Shown one piece after another: positions 11,786 through 23,179 of a stretch of DNA of 64,000 nucleotides (the stretch's first letter is position 1; the number at the start of each line of letters is the position of its first letter). The translations under genes and the position numbers were made by a program. This stretch comes from Lepidostoma basale (taxonomy: Eukaryota; Arthropoda; Insecta; Trichoptera; Lepidostomatidae), in the NCBI GenBank assembly GCA_022606425.2, contig JAHDVF020000440.1, forward strand, positions 310,001-374,000. Reading direction: 5' to 3'. The notes beneath the pieces are model-generated. The model did not search any database. It saw nothing but the letters and a program-made list of their open reading frames with translations, and was not told where the DNA came from.

Positions 11786-14700
11786 ATGGAGGGGACCGTG
11801 GCTCGCGTGCCGCGGGTCTACAAGATCGTGGTCCTCGGAGACGGCGGCGTGGGCAAGTCCGCTGTCACCCTACAGTTTGTCAGCCACAGCTTTTTGGACT
11901 ATCATGACCCAACTATAGGTTAGTTTCTCTCTATTCACCCAATTAAGGCACTCTCTAAGTGATTATTGAAACTTAAAATTCAATATAATCGTGTTTATTC
12001 AACATTGTTGATGATATAGTTTGGAAATTGCGGCATTATTATTTTTCAATATCTTGATATTAACAAAAATATTAGAAAATATTGTCAAATTAAAGGCCTT
12101 TTAAGGTGACGAAAAATGCATTTTTTTTCGTATTTCTATTATTATTTTTGAATACAGACTATAATAAAAATCTTTCAATCGTATTTTATATAAAGTTATT
12201 AGTAATCACTTGTTCCATTATTGAATTAATAACATATTTAACGTTTTTACACAATTGAATGTAGTTTATTTGATATTAACATACATATTATTGATTTAAA
12301 TTCAAGTAAAAATCATTATTAAATACATTTCTACTTACATGTGGTTGTCTGATTGATTTTATTTGGTATTTTTTGTGTATGTGTCCATTAGTCATCCAAA
12401 TAGTCTAATTTGATGTATCTATTATAAAAAAATATTCAACAAATAGTGTCTTTCACTGTGTAAATACTCCCTGTAAGTTGACTCGAAAGTCAACTTGAAA
12501 TTATTTTATTGTCAACTTGCAACCTAAAAGACACTTGCAGAAATTTTCTTACTTGCAGGCATTTCACTTAAGAATACACCAAGTAAATACTTTAAATTGT
12601 ATCATTTAAAATTTATTTTATAGCGTTTCAAAATTTGGGATTTAATAATGGAAAATAGTAAAATACTTTATATTATAATTCATTCCATCACTAATCTAGA
12701 GCCAAATTGAATTAGGAACCATTAACACACACTGAAAAGTACATTAGTTGTACATTTAATGATGTGTTTTGGGTTTTTTACATTATCTGGATGTGAAAGA
12801 GATACTAAAATTATATAATTTGTAATGACATTTGATCAGGCAAAATATACCATTCCCATAATATACAATAAAACTTATAGAAAGCAAACATTTTCACTAG
12901 TATTATTTATTTAATATGGTGCTTTACATCATTGTTCAAGAAACAATAAATACTGAAATTATATATTTTAACTTGTTTATTGCCATACTTGTTAAGTTTG
13001 ATTGATGAAAACCTATTGATGAATCTAGGACCCTCATAAATTCTTTTATAGTGTCACGTTTAGATTATTGCAACAGAATGTACACTGGATTGCCAAATAA
13101 TCAAGCAGAATACAAAGCGTATTCAATGCTGCTGCCCGATTGATTATGGGGCAACAAAAATACTGTCATATCATGCCGCTCCTGAAGGAACTTCACTGGC
13201 TTAAAATCCGAGAGCGAGTAAAATACAAATTGTGTCTGACAGTGTTTGAGGCTCGATACAAAGAGCACCAGCGTATATATCGCACCTCTGCGTGACACCC
13301 ACGCCAACGGAAAGGCAACGTTCACTCCGATCAGTTGAAACAAGTGCAAACAACAAAACAATTCCAGTCAAAGCCAATAAAGCAAGTTTTTATGATCGTG
13401 CTTTCAGCGTTGCGGGTCCGTTAGCGTGAAATAGCCTCCATGTTAGTATTATTTATGAGGATAGTGACGTTAAATTTAAGAAACTTCTAAAGACTGCACT
13501 GTTCGGTCAGTCATTTCCTAGTGCGCCCTCGGAGTAATTGATTTTACAAAATGGCGCACTTAAAATATAAGTTATCAAAATAATAATACTGTGGTAAGAA
13601 ATCAAGTAATTTTTTTGAAGCCTTACGTCATTTATGTAGTGGATTGTTTAAGTTAACAAGTTTATTATATTTTTATAAAATTTTTCAGAGGATTCGTATC
13701 AGCAGCAAGCTGTGATTGATGGAGAACCAGCGCATTTGGACATTCTTGACACAGCTGGACAGGTTAGTAGAATCTCACACCTACATCACATGTTAATCTT
13801 TTATAGAAAAACATGATTTCTGACAAATTTTCTAACATGACATTCACGCAGGTGGAGTTCACAGCGATGCGCGACCAGTACATGCGCTGTGGAGAGGGCT
13901 TTGTGATCTGCTACTCCGTGACGGACCGCCAAAGTTTCCGTGAGGCAGCCGAGTACCGACGCCTCATCGCACGCGTGCGTCCGCATGAAGATATTCCACT
14001 GGTTCTGGTGGCCAATAAGAGGGATCTGCACAACCTCAGAAAGGTACACCCATTCTCATTTTTTAAATTATATTATTAACACTTTTTTCACATGTAAACA
14101 AATTATAAAGCAAACGTTTTAGTAAAAATAAATTAAAACATTTGTATACTTCGTTTTTACACCACTTTATTTGTTTTAACAAATCAACCAGTTTCTCTCC
14201 CGTCAGAGCTTCCTCAGAGTTAGAAAAACAAACAAAATACACAAAGAAACACGTAATCTTCTTCTTCTCTACACTGCTGGATACAGGTTTTTTGCATTTT
14301 GTTCCACTTGTCCCTACCTTGTCCCTTTCGAATCCAGGTTGTTCCAGCTATTTGGGCAATATCGTCAGTCCTTCTTTTAGGTGGCCACAAAATATGTAAG
14401 CATATATTATGTGTTTATATAAGCATACATGGTAGGATCAATAAGTAAGAGGACTAGCGCGAACCAAGCGGTGGAGCAGACCACCTGGGTGTGGTAGTGG
14501 GGAGCCTTCCAAAGAGACCAATATTTTTTCCAGTTACCTGCGGGCAAGCGGAGAGTAAGCACGTTGAATTTTGTGAACCTCTGTTAAGAAGTGTCTTTGC
14601 GATTCAAGATGGAGAAAAATCTCGAGCAGTGCTACGCCATCAAATTCGAGAAAACCGCGACGGAGACCCTCGGAATGATTAAGGACGCCTACGGGGATGC

Positions 14701-16832
14701 TGCCATGAGTCGCTCAATAGTGTTCGAGTGGCTTACGCTGTTCTGGGAGGGGCGGGAGCTCGTTGAAGACGACCAGCGCGCCGGTCACCTGTCAAATTCA
14801 AGGATTTATGAAAATTTGGCCAAAGTAAAGGCGCTCAAGAACTCTGATTGGTGCACAAACATTCGTGTGATTGTTGATGTGTTAGGAATTTTGTACGGTA
14901 GTATCCAAAAAAATATTACCGAGGATTTAGCCATGCGAAAGGTGTGCGCCAAGTGTGTGCCACACTGTGTGCCAAGCCGTGCCACACTGCGGTGCTGGTA
15001 AGGGACTTTCTGACCGAGCACAAGGTTGCCACGTTGCCTCACCCCCCCTACAGTCCAGATCTGGCACCGTTGGACTTCTTCCTCTTTCCTCGGCTCAAGC
15101 GGGACTTCAAAGGAAACCGATACAGCTCCGTAGAAGACGTCCAAAGGGCCGTGACGGCATCTCTGAAGAGGATTCTGGAAAGCGAGTTCCAGAAGGCGTA
15201 CGCGTAGTGGAAATCGGGTTATACGCGTTGTGTCGAAGCACAAGGGTGCTATTTTGAGGGCTGCTAAGAATTTGTACCGATTAGTTCAATAATTTTTTTA
15301 AATTAACTCAGTCCTACTTTTTGATCCTACCCTGTATGTGTTTCTTTGTGTAATATTTAGTTTGTTTTTGTAACTCTTACGAAGTTTCAGGGGGAGCGAA
15401 ACCGTTTGATTCGATAAAACAAAATAAAGTCGTGTAAAAACGATACATAAAAGTATTTTAACAAACAAACAAACCATCACGCCGTTTCTCCGCACGGGTA
15501 GGCAGAGAGAATGGACAGCCACACTACTCTATCCTGGCAAACCTTTCTAGCTTCCTCCACATTCATACAACTAGTCATACACGCACATCGATTCCTCCGA
15601 CTTCTAACATGACCAACCTTTAAAATTTGATTAATTTGGTCATGCCATGTTTTCCTCGGTCTGCCTCGACTTCGTACCCCATTTACATCCTCTAGCTTCC
15701 TCCACATTCATACAACGAGTCATACACGCACGTCGATTCCTCCGACTTCTAACATGACCAACCTTTAAAATTTGATTAATTTGGTCATGCCATGTTTTCC
15801 TCGGTCTGCCTCGACTTCGTGCCCCATTTACATCATTAACGTATACTTTCTTAACCATTCTTTCTCCATCCATGCGTTCCATATGTCCGAACCAACGCAG
15901 CGATCCTTTCATAATTTTGTTCATAATACCTTCTTCCGCTCTACATTTAATAATGCCACACCACAAATTAAGTGTTTCATATGAAAGCATAAATTTTTTA
16001 TTCACTCACTGACGATTATTTAGAGTACCCAACGGGTCAGATTAGATAATCTTTGGAATCAACTTTTTGTATTTAAAGGATGAATAAATATTCTAGGTAA
16101 CCTTCGAAGAAGGTCGGCAGCTCGCCTCCCAGCTAGGATGTCCCTTCTTCGAGACCTCGGCAGCCCTGCGACACTACATCGACGATGCCTTCCACGCTCT
16201 GGTCAGGGAGATAAGGCGTAAAGATCACAGACAGGTAAAAACATTTTTACACTGAGATTTTTTAAATTTTGTACATCTATTTTGTTTTAATTTATTTCCT
16301 TGTGCAATATGATAACATAATACATGCAAGGTTAGGGTTAGGGACACTGTTTCTAATAATTGTTTTAAGGTAATTTGAAAGGTGAATTTTAAACACTAAT
16401 CCATCTTATTTATTAAATATTTTTACAAAATATAATTATTATATATAATATATTTCGAAGGTGACCTCCTACATCCTCAGGTGTAAATATTACTAAATCT
16501 GAGCATAACTCTGGTGACACCGGTGGGAAGAGCAATTAGTCTGCTGAACGCGGTCTCCTCAGAGATCGACGTCTTTCATATTAGTGAAAGTACGTTCAGG
16601 GGACAAATACTCTCGACTTTAGAAAGCATCTTGTCTTCTTAATGTCGAAGCATCTCTAATCGTTCAGTCAGTTTCATATGATTATGTCCGTTTTTGGTTT
16701 ATGTACTTATAGTGAATTATTCTTTAGAGTGGCAGTGGTGGTCGGAGGAGATGGCGCCGTTTGCGCAGCATCCTGGCACTGGTGTTCCGCTGGAAGCCGC
16801 GGAGGCCCCCGCCCCCCTCTCCGCTCCCCTGA
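11786..16832 (+). CDS. Ric: Ric/RIT-type Ras-like small GTPase
   Basis: Membrane-associated GTPase of the Rit/Ric branch of Ras; Drosophila Ric binds calmodulin. Exons: 11786-11918, 13689-13762, 13852-14043, 16097-16234, 16728-16832 (TGA 16830-16832), all GT..AG and in phase, 213 residues. G1 is GDGGVGKS. The effector loop is HDPTIED, the diagnostic Rit/Ric variant of the Ras YDPTIED. G3 is DTAGQ with the conserved Gln, G4 is NKRD and G5 is [22 protein letters not shown] and [16 protein letters not shown] are close to RIT. The last exon is read in a frame that is not the longest open one there: [20 protein letters not shown] then [10 protein letters not shown]. This is the basic, amphipathic, calmodulin-binding type tail, and there is no CAAX box, as usual for this branch. 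The ATG is the first in frame, with a TGA nine bases upstream. Introns 1 and 3 carry LINE and mariner material. Confidence 0.94.
12850..12965. repeat. M1 right arm, Ric intron 1
   Basis: CATTCCCATAATATACAATA, AAACATTTTCACTAG and ATATGGTGCTTTACATCATT match the right arm of M1; no left arm was found. Confidence 0.6.
13015..13545 (+). mobile_element. L2/CR1-like LINE C-terminal half, degenerate
   Basis: Readable through several frames: [17 protein letters not shown], the [20 protein letters not shown] block, [13 protein letters not shown] and VAGPLA*NSL .. [10 protein letters not shown]. This is the standard order of the L2/CR1 reverse-transcriptase C-terminus, with frameshifts and stops. It lies in Ric intron 1. 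Confidence 0.8.
14265..14400 (-). mobile_element. LINE family D fragment
   Basis: Minus-strand peptide [35 protein letters not shown], then a GAAGAAGAAG tail; closely parallels 9820-10210. Confidence 0.75.
14428..15334 (+). mobile_element. mariner-type transposon, internally deleted
   Basis: Ends CATGGTAGGATCAA and inverted CAGGGTAGGATCAA, each beside a TA (14426-14427, 15335-15336). The transposase remnant starts at 14609: [36 protein letters not shown] and [11 protein letters not shown], then jumps near 14960-15000 to [20 protein letters not shown]. The segment with the first two catalytic acids is gone; only the PDLAPLD block remains. 907 bp. It resembles the GVQW3/FLJ37770-like mariner group. 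Confidence 0.85.
15480..16010 (-). mobile_element. LINE family B 3' end with internal tandem duplication
   Basis: Minus-strand [53 protein letters not shown] .. YPCGETA, ending in (GTTT)n. About 145 bp around [18 protein letters not shown] occur twice in a row (15540-15690 and 15690-15830) with few differences, so the duplication is younger than the insertion. It lies in Ric intron 3. Confidence 0.8.
16490..16665 (+). mobile_element. LINE family E fragment, Ric intron 4
   Basis: Plus-strand [20 protein letters not shown] then [13 protein letters not shown], the family E C-terminal block, then a stop. Confidence 0.75.
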
Positions 16833-16960
16833 CCGCTCTCCCCTCCCACCCCCCTCATCAGACACTTCCCCATACAGATTTCATCTTAACTAACTCACTA
16901 CCAGCTGAGATAGTCAGAGAGAGATTCCCTTTTCTTCTATATATAATATATTCGCCTTCA
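16833..16960 (+). other. Ric 3' untranslated region, proximal part
   Basis: Sequence directly after the Ric stop, initially C-rich and then mixed. The first AATAAA (16985-16990) already lies inside a fold-back element, so the true cleavage site is uncertain. Confidence 0.4.
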
Positions 16961-16967
16961 CTTTGTG

Positions 16968-17173
16968 TTTTTGATTCATATTTGAATAAATATAACTGCA
17001 CTTAGTATTATAACACTTTATTTCACTTATCACAGACATGTTTCGGTTATAACATAATGTTTTTCAATGTACATTTTTTTTACATTGTTTAATTAAATAT
17101 CATAACGCAAACATGTCTGTGGTAAGTGAAATAAAGTGTTGTAATACTAAGTGCAGTTATATTTATTCAAAGA
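16968..17173. repeat. Short fold-back element (about 200 bp)
   Basis: TGAATAAATATAACTGCACT .. CACAGACATGTTTCG (left) is matched in inverted form by CAAACATGTCTGTGGTAAGTG .. AGTGCAGTTATATTTATTCA (right); arms about 85 bp, AT-rich loop. It lies directly past the Ric 3' end. Confidence 0.75.
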
Positions 17174-17239
17174 GATTTCCTTTTTTAACATTACACAATT
17201 TCACTGTGGGAACCAAATGCATAATTGAATAAATAAATT

Positions 17240-17400
17240 AATACGAATGAAAACATCTGTTTTCTAGAAGTTTTATTATGGTTTACGAAATGACATGTTT
17301 TGCCTTTTTAAGGCAACATCAAATGTGCCTTGAAATGATGAAACATGTCATTAAAACTTCTAGAAAACAGACATTTTCATTTGTGTTAATTATTTATTAT
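17240..17400. repeat. M1 fold-back element
   Basis: Arms TGTTTTCTAGAAGTTTTATT .. ATGACATG and inverted counterparts around a short loop (TTAAGGCAACATCAAATGTG). Confidence 0.75.
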
Positions 17401-17419
17401 AGCATTGTTTAAGAAACAA

Positions 17420-18880
17420 ACAATGATTTTTTGCTTAACACTTTAATAATAATGGGTTATAAAAAAAATAATCTTCATTGAATACCCATAGTATGGAAAA
17501 TTTGTATTGTTTTAAATCTTGGATCATTTATAAAGATATTTTCATAGATTGGGAGTGTTTTCCATTATGAATTCAAGTAATTTCTTGTTAAGTGATCATT
17601 ATGTATGCCTTTCGCAGTAAAACAAATTGAAGTTTGTAAAAAAAATATATTTTGTATTTTATTTGAATGTTATTAAAAATTGGCTTCTCACAGTGAATAA
17701 TTTATAGAAGAAATCAATTATCTTTGGTCTTTTGGTAACTCTCAATGCCTCTCTCTCTTCTTCTACGTTTTTTTTTTAAATCATGCGTTTAACACAAATA
17801 AGTCCAAGATTTATTTAGCAATTTGTATAATTGATTTGAGTAGGTATTTATTTTATTATGCCTACGTAATTTATTTTATAAAATCATTCAGAGTACTGTA
17901 CTCTATATTTTTGGTGTATTAAATGTGACTCTTTGTTGAATTATTCAACGAAAATTGCCTAAAATTCATGAACATCTGTTGTGGCAGAAATCAGGGGATG
18001 GGAGGTTTGTGTGTAGTTTATAAATATATTTTAGTATTAATAATTTATATATAGTAGATCTAATAATAAATGTATATTCATATGAAGGTTTTGGATCTCA
18101 AAATATTTAATGTTAAAATGTGCCAAACATGTTTTATTGTTACCTTTTTAAATGTTTATTAATTTAATCGATTAACATTACACAAATGTAATATAAATTC
18201 TCTTATTTGATTGGTTTATATAGGATAAAATTTAATCAATTTAATTTCGTGATCAATCGTCTTATTTTCTATATAAATACCACTCTTTTTAATTTTTATT
18301 ACACTCTACATTTACGATGAAATAAAAGTTTTATTTTATTTTTATGATACATTAAAAATGCAGACATTCGTAACATAAATGAAAAGAAATTCAGTATTTC
18401 AGATTTCGTAAATAAAAAAGCATTATTTATATTTAATATTATTAATCATTTTATCCCACGGCACTGATTATCAGCCCCAATTGGTGTATGTGAAAAATCA
18501 CATGACCCTTTCAACAACCTTAAAGATTTCATATTAAAGTAATAAAAAAAAATTTGCTTATGTTTTCATCAATTAATGAAAATTATTTATTAATTTACAT
18601 TTTTCAAGGAGGTCTTCATTAAAAAAATATTGAGAAACTATATATTTATTGAGATATAAAATAAAATCACTTTCGCATGGAAGAAAAAAAAACACAAAGA
18701 AAACAGAACTTTTATTCTGTATTAGAAACTCGCACATTAAAAATTAACATTTCACAAACTGTAAAAAATATGTACAGGAAAAAGCCACACATCACTCCAA
18801 TTTGTTTTTAAAGTAGGCCTTCAATGGCTTAAAAAATTGTATTATTTTCTGCTGTTTCTTGTGTTGAATAAACTTTTTAA
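17420..18880. other. AT-rich DNA, no gene seen
   Basis: No conserved coding segment or transposon terminus recognised. It could include a distal Ric 3' untranslated region. Confidence 0.4.
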
Positions 18881-18889
18881 ATGCGTAGT

Positions 18890-19030
18890 CACGCCATTTC
18901 TTTATGAGCATGACTCACAGTCGCGGCGCCGCCAGTTCAAGTTGCTACTTGTCTCCTAGACTTCCTAGAAGAGGTCGGTTAAAGCGGTGGGGCAGTTAAG
19001 CGGCGCCGGTTAAGAGAGCGTCTACTGTAA
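18890..19030. repeat. GC-rich pogo-like terminus remnant
   Basis: An island of higher GC (CAGTCGCGGCGCCGCCAG .. GCGGCGCCGGTTAAGAGAG) ending in CGTCTACTGTA, resembling a 3' terminus of a pogo/Tigger-type element. No matching 5' end was located. Confidence 0.4.
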
Positions 19031-20130
19031 ATACAATTTTTTCTTATATATAAAAAGTACTTTGAATATTTTGTATATTTTAATATGCTGGGATTAAAAT
19101 GATTAATAAACATATTATATTCAAACATGTAGTTATATACATTAACTAATGTATATTTTTATTTATTAATTACATACAAATTTAACCAGTAAAAATAGTT
19201 ATTTTCCTTTTTGTGTTTGGCTTCTTTTAAAAGTAGTTTTAACACTTTATATTTTTATTTAATCAAATTTATATTTATTCAGTTGTATTGAAATATTTAT
19301 TTTGGACTCACGTGCGAGGTGTTTAACTTTATTAATATATAATTTAATACTATAATCAGTATTGTGAGATCCAAAGACTTATGTTCATTAGAAACCCCAA
19401 TAACGTGAGACCAAATTAGGGTAAGTTTCAGAGGAATAAATGTAAAGTATAAATAATTAACGTAAGTAATTCATGTTCACTGTTAGACAAGTATTAGCTG
19501 TTTTATAATTTACCTCCAACTAACATTAAATATCTTTCATTTTACAATATGTAAGATCCCTTGTGTGTTTTTTTTTTAAATTGAAATAGAATAATTCAGT
19601 GTTGCTATTTGGAAATAATTGTTTGATGTGTTGATTGATTAAAATGTTCCGCCATTCTTTATTTAAAAAAAAGTTGCATTTATTGAGTAATGCAGCCTTC
19701 AATGGGGTATTTTTTAGTGTTTTTTTTTTTAATATTTATTTTTATATGATGCATAAATATACATAAAATTACATGTTTTTTTTTATTCTCTTGTAAATAA
19801 TAATGCTGGAAAATGCCCCATTACGTAAAAGCCGAATTAGCTAATATTGAACCTGTTGTAATGTATTGTAGGTTGGTTTTTGTATTTATATATAGATTTA
19901 GTTGGACCCCTGCAATGTGTGTGGAACTACTGTGGAAGTCCACAGTACGCATCTACTATCACCCAGTATTGGTGAACAATGTTATTATGAAGAATTGAAA
20001 AGCTGGTTGTCCACAGATAAGTGGTTGAGAGCTTGATTCTCATTTAATCTCACTTACACATTTTTATAAAGAGCTGATTGCTAAAATCAATGTTAATGAT
20101 ATGCCAAAATAATTAAATTCAATTGATTAC
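19031..20130. other. AT-rich DNA, no gene seen
   Basis: Low-complexity A/T runs only. The short open frame at 19813-19998 has no recognisable motif. Confidence 0.4.
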
Positions 20131-20137
20131 TTATTTA

Positions 20138-20385
20138 TTGTTTCTTGAACAATGATGTAAAACTCCATATTAAATAATTAATACGAATGAAAACGTCAGT
20201 TTTTTAGAAGTTTTATTATATTTTATGAGAATGACATGTTTCGCCCTTCTAAGGCATTATCAACTGTCTTAGATTAAAATTTGATAATGCCTTAGAAGGC
20301 CTAAACATGTCATTCCCATAAAATATAATTAAACTTCTAGAAAACTGACGTTTTCATTCATATTAATTATTTACTTTTTACATTT
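20138..20385. repeat. M1 fold-back element, well-preserved copy
   Basis: The best uninterrupted M1: arms of roughly 100 bp from AATTAATACGAATGAAAACG through GACATGTTTCGCCC, mirrored after a loop of about 25 bp. It serves as the empty-site reference for the interrupted copies. Confidence 0.85.
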
Positions 20386-20414
20386 GTACACTGGAATAAA
20401 ATGTCTCTAATCAT

Positions 20415-20575
20415 TTCATAATTAATTAAAATGAAAACGTCTGTTTTCTAGAAGTTTAAGAAGGCATTATGAAAAGCCTTAAACAGGCCAAACATGTTAT
20501 TCACATAAAATATAATAAAACTTTTGGAAAACAGATGTTTTCATTCGCATTAATTATTTAATATGGAGTTTTAAA
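20415..20575. repeat. M1 element, second adjacent copy
   Basis: A shortened left arm (AATGAAAACGTCTGTTTTCT) and a full right arm (AAACATGTTATTCACATAAA .. AACAGATGTTTTCATTCGC). Confidence 0.7.
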
Positions 20576-21343
20576 GAAACAATATATTACCATATTCATT
20601 ATATTCTTCTGCTTTTGGTAGATTAATTGCCACTAGCAATAGTATTTTTATTCTTCAGTTGGACAACCGGTTAAATGTATGTCATTGCAACTTGCAAATA
20701 TAATGACAACTGTTGATTTTAGTAAAATAATATTTGTGACAATTGAAATTGTTTTCTCGAATATTTTAATGTTAAAAATTGACTTATTTATTATGAAATG
20801 TTGTCTTTATTTTAATAAAAATTTACGATACACGATTACGATTATCCAATTGATGTGTAAAAGTGGAAAAAGAATGTGTTGTGTGGGAAATTTAACATTT
20901 TTTTTTGTTTGTATAATATTAAAACAATTATGTAATAAATGTATTTTTTTGTTTTCTTTGATTCTGTATTTAAAATGATAGTCACATTATTTTCTCATTA
21001 AATTATCGATGAATTTTTCGGGTGACCATACATAAATATTTTTTAATACCATAATAGAAATTGATAATTTATATGATTTTAAAAAGTTTAAGTTCAGTTT
21101 CAACTGTTGAAACAAATTTTTTTCCACTTTTACATTAACACATTGTATGCGGGTAGTTTGCACGTGTAGCTTATAGCTGAAATACGATAATGTTTACGCC
21201 GAGTGAGTGAAAAATGTGTTTATAACTTTTCCACCAGACACCACCAGTTTAGTAATGGGGTATTAACCGCCCTACCTGCGGGTAACTTTCCGAGAAATAA
21301 GCAAAAAATAAATCTGTTTGTTAAATTAAATTATTAATTCTTC

Positions 21344-21590
21344 TTCCTGTCCTGTCACACTTCCGTGGTGCATAGGGCCTCAAGGAATCTTCTCCACCCA
21401 ACTGAGGCCTGCTGCTGTAACCTCGTCCTGCAGGGCTCTTCTCCAGGTGGCTCTAGGTCTGCTCTGCTTCCTCTTTCCCCCCATTGGGGACCAGTCTAGT
21501 GCGCCCTGAGCGATGCAGGCTGGGTTCTGTCTCAGAGTGTGACCGATCCACAGACATTTGCGTCTAGCGACTTATTCTCTATATATTATT
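21344..21590 (-). mobile_element. LINE family A 3' end inside the piggyBac-like element
   Basis: Same 3' sequence as 4222-4595 (GTCCTGTCACACTTCCGTGG, CTCTTCTCCAGGTGGCTCTA), with a deletion of the region before the tail. Confidence 0.75.
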
Positions 21591-21860
21591 TATTAACTGA
21601 ATTTAAAAAAATTATGAAACGTCAAATATTTGACCACAAACTTTGTCTGCCATCGAAGAACTATCATACTTGTGAAGATTTGTACTCAAGGGTTTCGTCT
21701 CAGAGTGTGACCGATCCATAGACATTTGTGTCTAGCGACTTGTTCTCAATAAATTATTTATTAACTATATTTGAAAAAAAAATGAAACGTCAAATATTCG
21801 ACTGCAAACTTTGCCTGCCATTGAAGAACTATCATACTTGTGAAGATTTGTACTCAAGTG
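21530..21860. repeat. Tandem duplication, about 165-170 bp x 2
   Basis: The stretch from GTCTCAGAGTGTGACCGATC to GAAGATTTGTACTCAAG occurs twice (from about 21531 and about 21695) with scattered substitutions. It starts inside the LINE A piece and runs into piggyBac-like DNA, so it arose after the LINE insertion. Confidence 0.75.
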
Positions 21861-21988
21861 TTGTTGGGACGCGTGTGTATCCCTCCCGTATGTGATACGG
21901 GATAGCACAGAATGGTACAGTCAATGTGTGATCGCGTATGCTCAAATGCTAAGGGCAGTTAATACCCCTCCCGCAAACAATGTGTTAA

Positions 21989-22820
21989 TATTTGGTATAA
22001 CCGTGCATTCGATATGAAGAGATGAATTAATAAATTTGTGCAAGTTTTGTTGTGTTGTGCTGATTATTTAAATGAAGGAAGAATGCCGAAGAAGGTTGTT
22101 ATATGGATTGTCCAGTACTGTGTTCACACCAGCGGTGGTCTTAGTTTTGCTTTTTAAAAACGATGCTTAGGTAAAGATGTATACAAATATGTTGATGTCT
22201 TCCCTTTAGAAGGATACGGTACGGTATCTGATTCCCCATTAAGATACATTTAAATGTTAAAAATAACTTTAAATCCATTTCTAGTTGTTTAGGGTTTGAT
22301 GTTAAAGTCAAATATCGTTTGAAGTATTCTTAGCCGTGCTTAGATAACCCTCTAGTATAATGAATAGTGAAATCCAACTCGAATATTTTGGGATATATGC
22401 GTGTGGAAATTCTCGCATAACGATGATTTTTACATATAATAGTTCTCTTATGTTTTATCACTCTTACTCAGTCGTTTTGGATATTGTATTGTCCAATAAC
22501 AGGGTAAGTAATGAAGTGAGAATAGTATTTTTCATATACTATTGCAGGGTTTTCCAAAATGATTCACAAATTATTATATTTTAATCAGCCAATGAAACAT
22601 AATTTGTGATTTAAACTTATGTTTTGAACAGCGGTTGATTATAGGTTATTGAATTACAAGTTTTCACGATGTAGTTCACAATATTTTATATATAATTCTC
22701 ATATCTGGTGTTAAATCAAGCCTATAATGTATTTCGGTTTGTTTGCATCAGAGTATTGTTTTATATAAATAATTTTTGAAAGAAAATAAAATTATAACAG
22801 CTGTTTTGACAATCTGTAGT
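21989..22820. other. No gene seen
   Basis: Unremarkable AT-rich DNA; short open frames only. Confidence 0.4.
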
Positions 22821-22825
22821 CTCTT

Positions 22826-23170
22826 CTTCTTATTCTTGTCCTATCACACCTCCATGGTGCATAGGGCCTCAACGAACCTTCTCTACCCGACTCTATCACA
22901 TGCCTGATGCCTAACATCATCCCAAGTGAGGCCTGCTGCTTTGATCTCGTCCTGCAGGGCTCTTCTTCAGGTGGCTCTAGGTCCTCGCTTCCTCTTTTCC
23001 CCCATAGGGGACCAGTCTAGTGCGCCCTGAGCGATGCAGGCTGGGTTCCGTCTCCGGGCGTGACTGCTTCACAGCCATTTGCGTTTAGCGACTTGTTCTC
23101 TGATTGGCTATTCACCTGCCATGGTCCAGAGAACGGCATTTGACACTATTTGGAGCCAATAGGTCTTGAA
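22826..23170 (-). mobile_element. LINE family A 3' end
   Basis: Minus-strand remnants of [18 protein letters not shown] and the GAGGTGTGATAGGACAAG end, with several frameshifts relative to 4222-4595. Confidence 0.75.
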
Positions 23171-23179
23171 TCAATACAG

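Larger units (their letters stand above)
14137..15457. repeat. Fold-back element split by other insertions (Ric intron 3)
   Basis: The left arm 14137-14253 and right arm 15345-15457 are imperfect inverted copies over about 110 bp (CGTTTTTACACCACTTTATT against the complement of AATAAAGTCGTGTAAAAACG; both contain an ACAAAGAAACAC block). A LINE D piece and a mariner now fill the loop. Confidence 0.7.
21139..21984. mobile_element. piggyBac-like element with TTAA flanks
   Basis: TTAA-CACATTGTATGCGGG at the left and CCCGCAAACAATGTG-TTAA at the right (TTAA 21135-21138 and 21985-21988). 846 bp. The interior now consists largely of a LINE A end and a local tandem duplication; no transposase was recognised. 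Confidence 0.75.

Noticed and set aside
14806..15257. Overlapping open frames on both strands in the second mariner
   Set aside because: Shadows and broken frames of the transposase remnant; only the mariner reading has known motifs.
20679..20978. A 99-codon open frame as a small gene
   Set aside because: AT-rich, no motif, no splice or promoter context; typical chance frame in this base composition.
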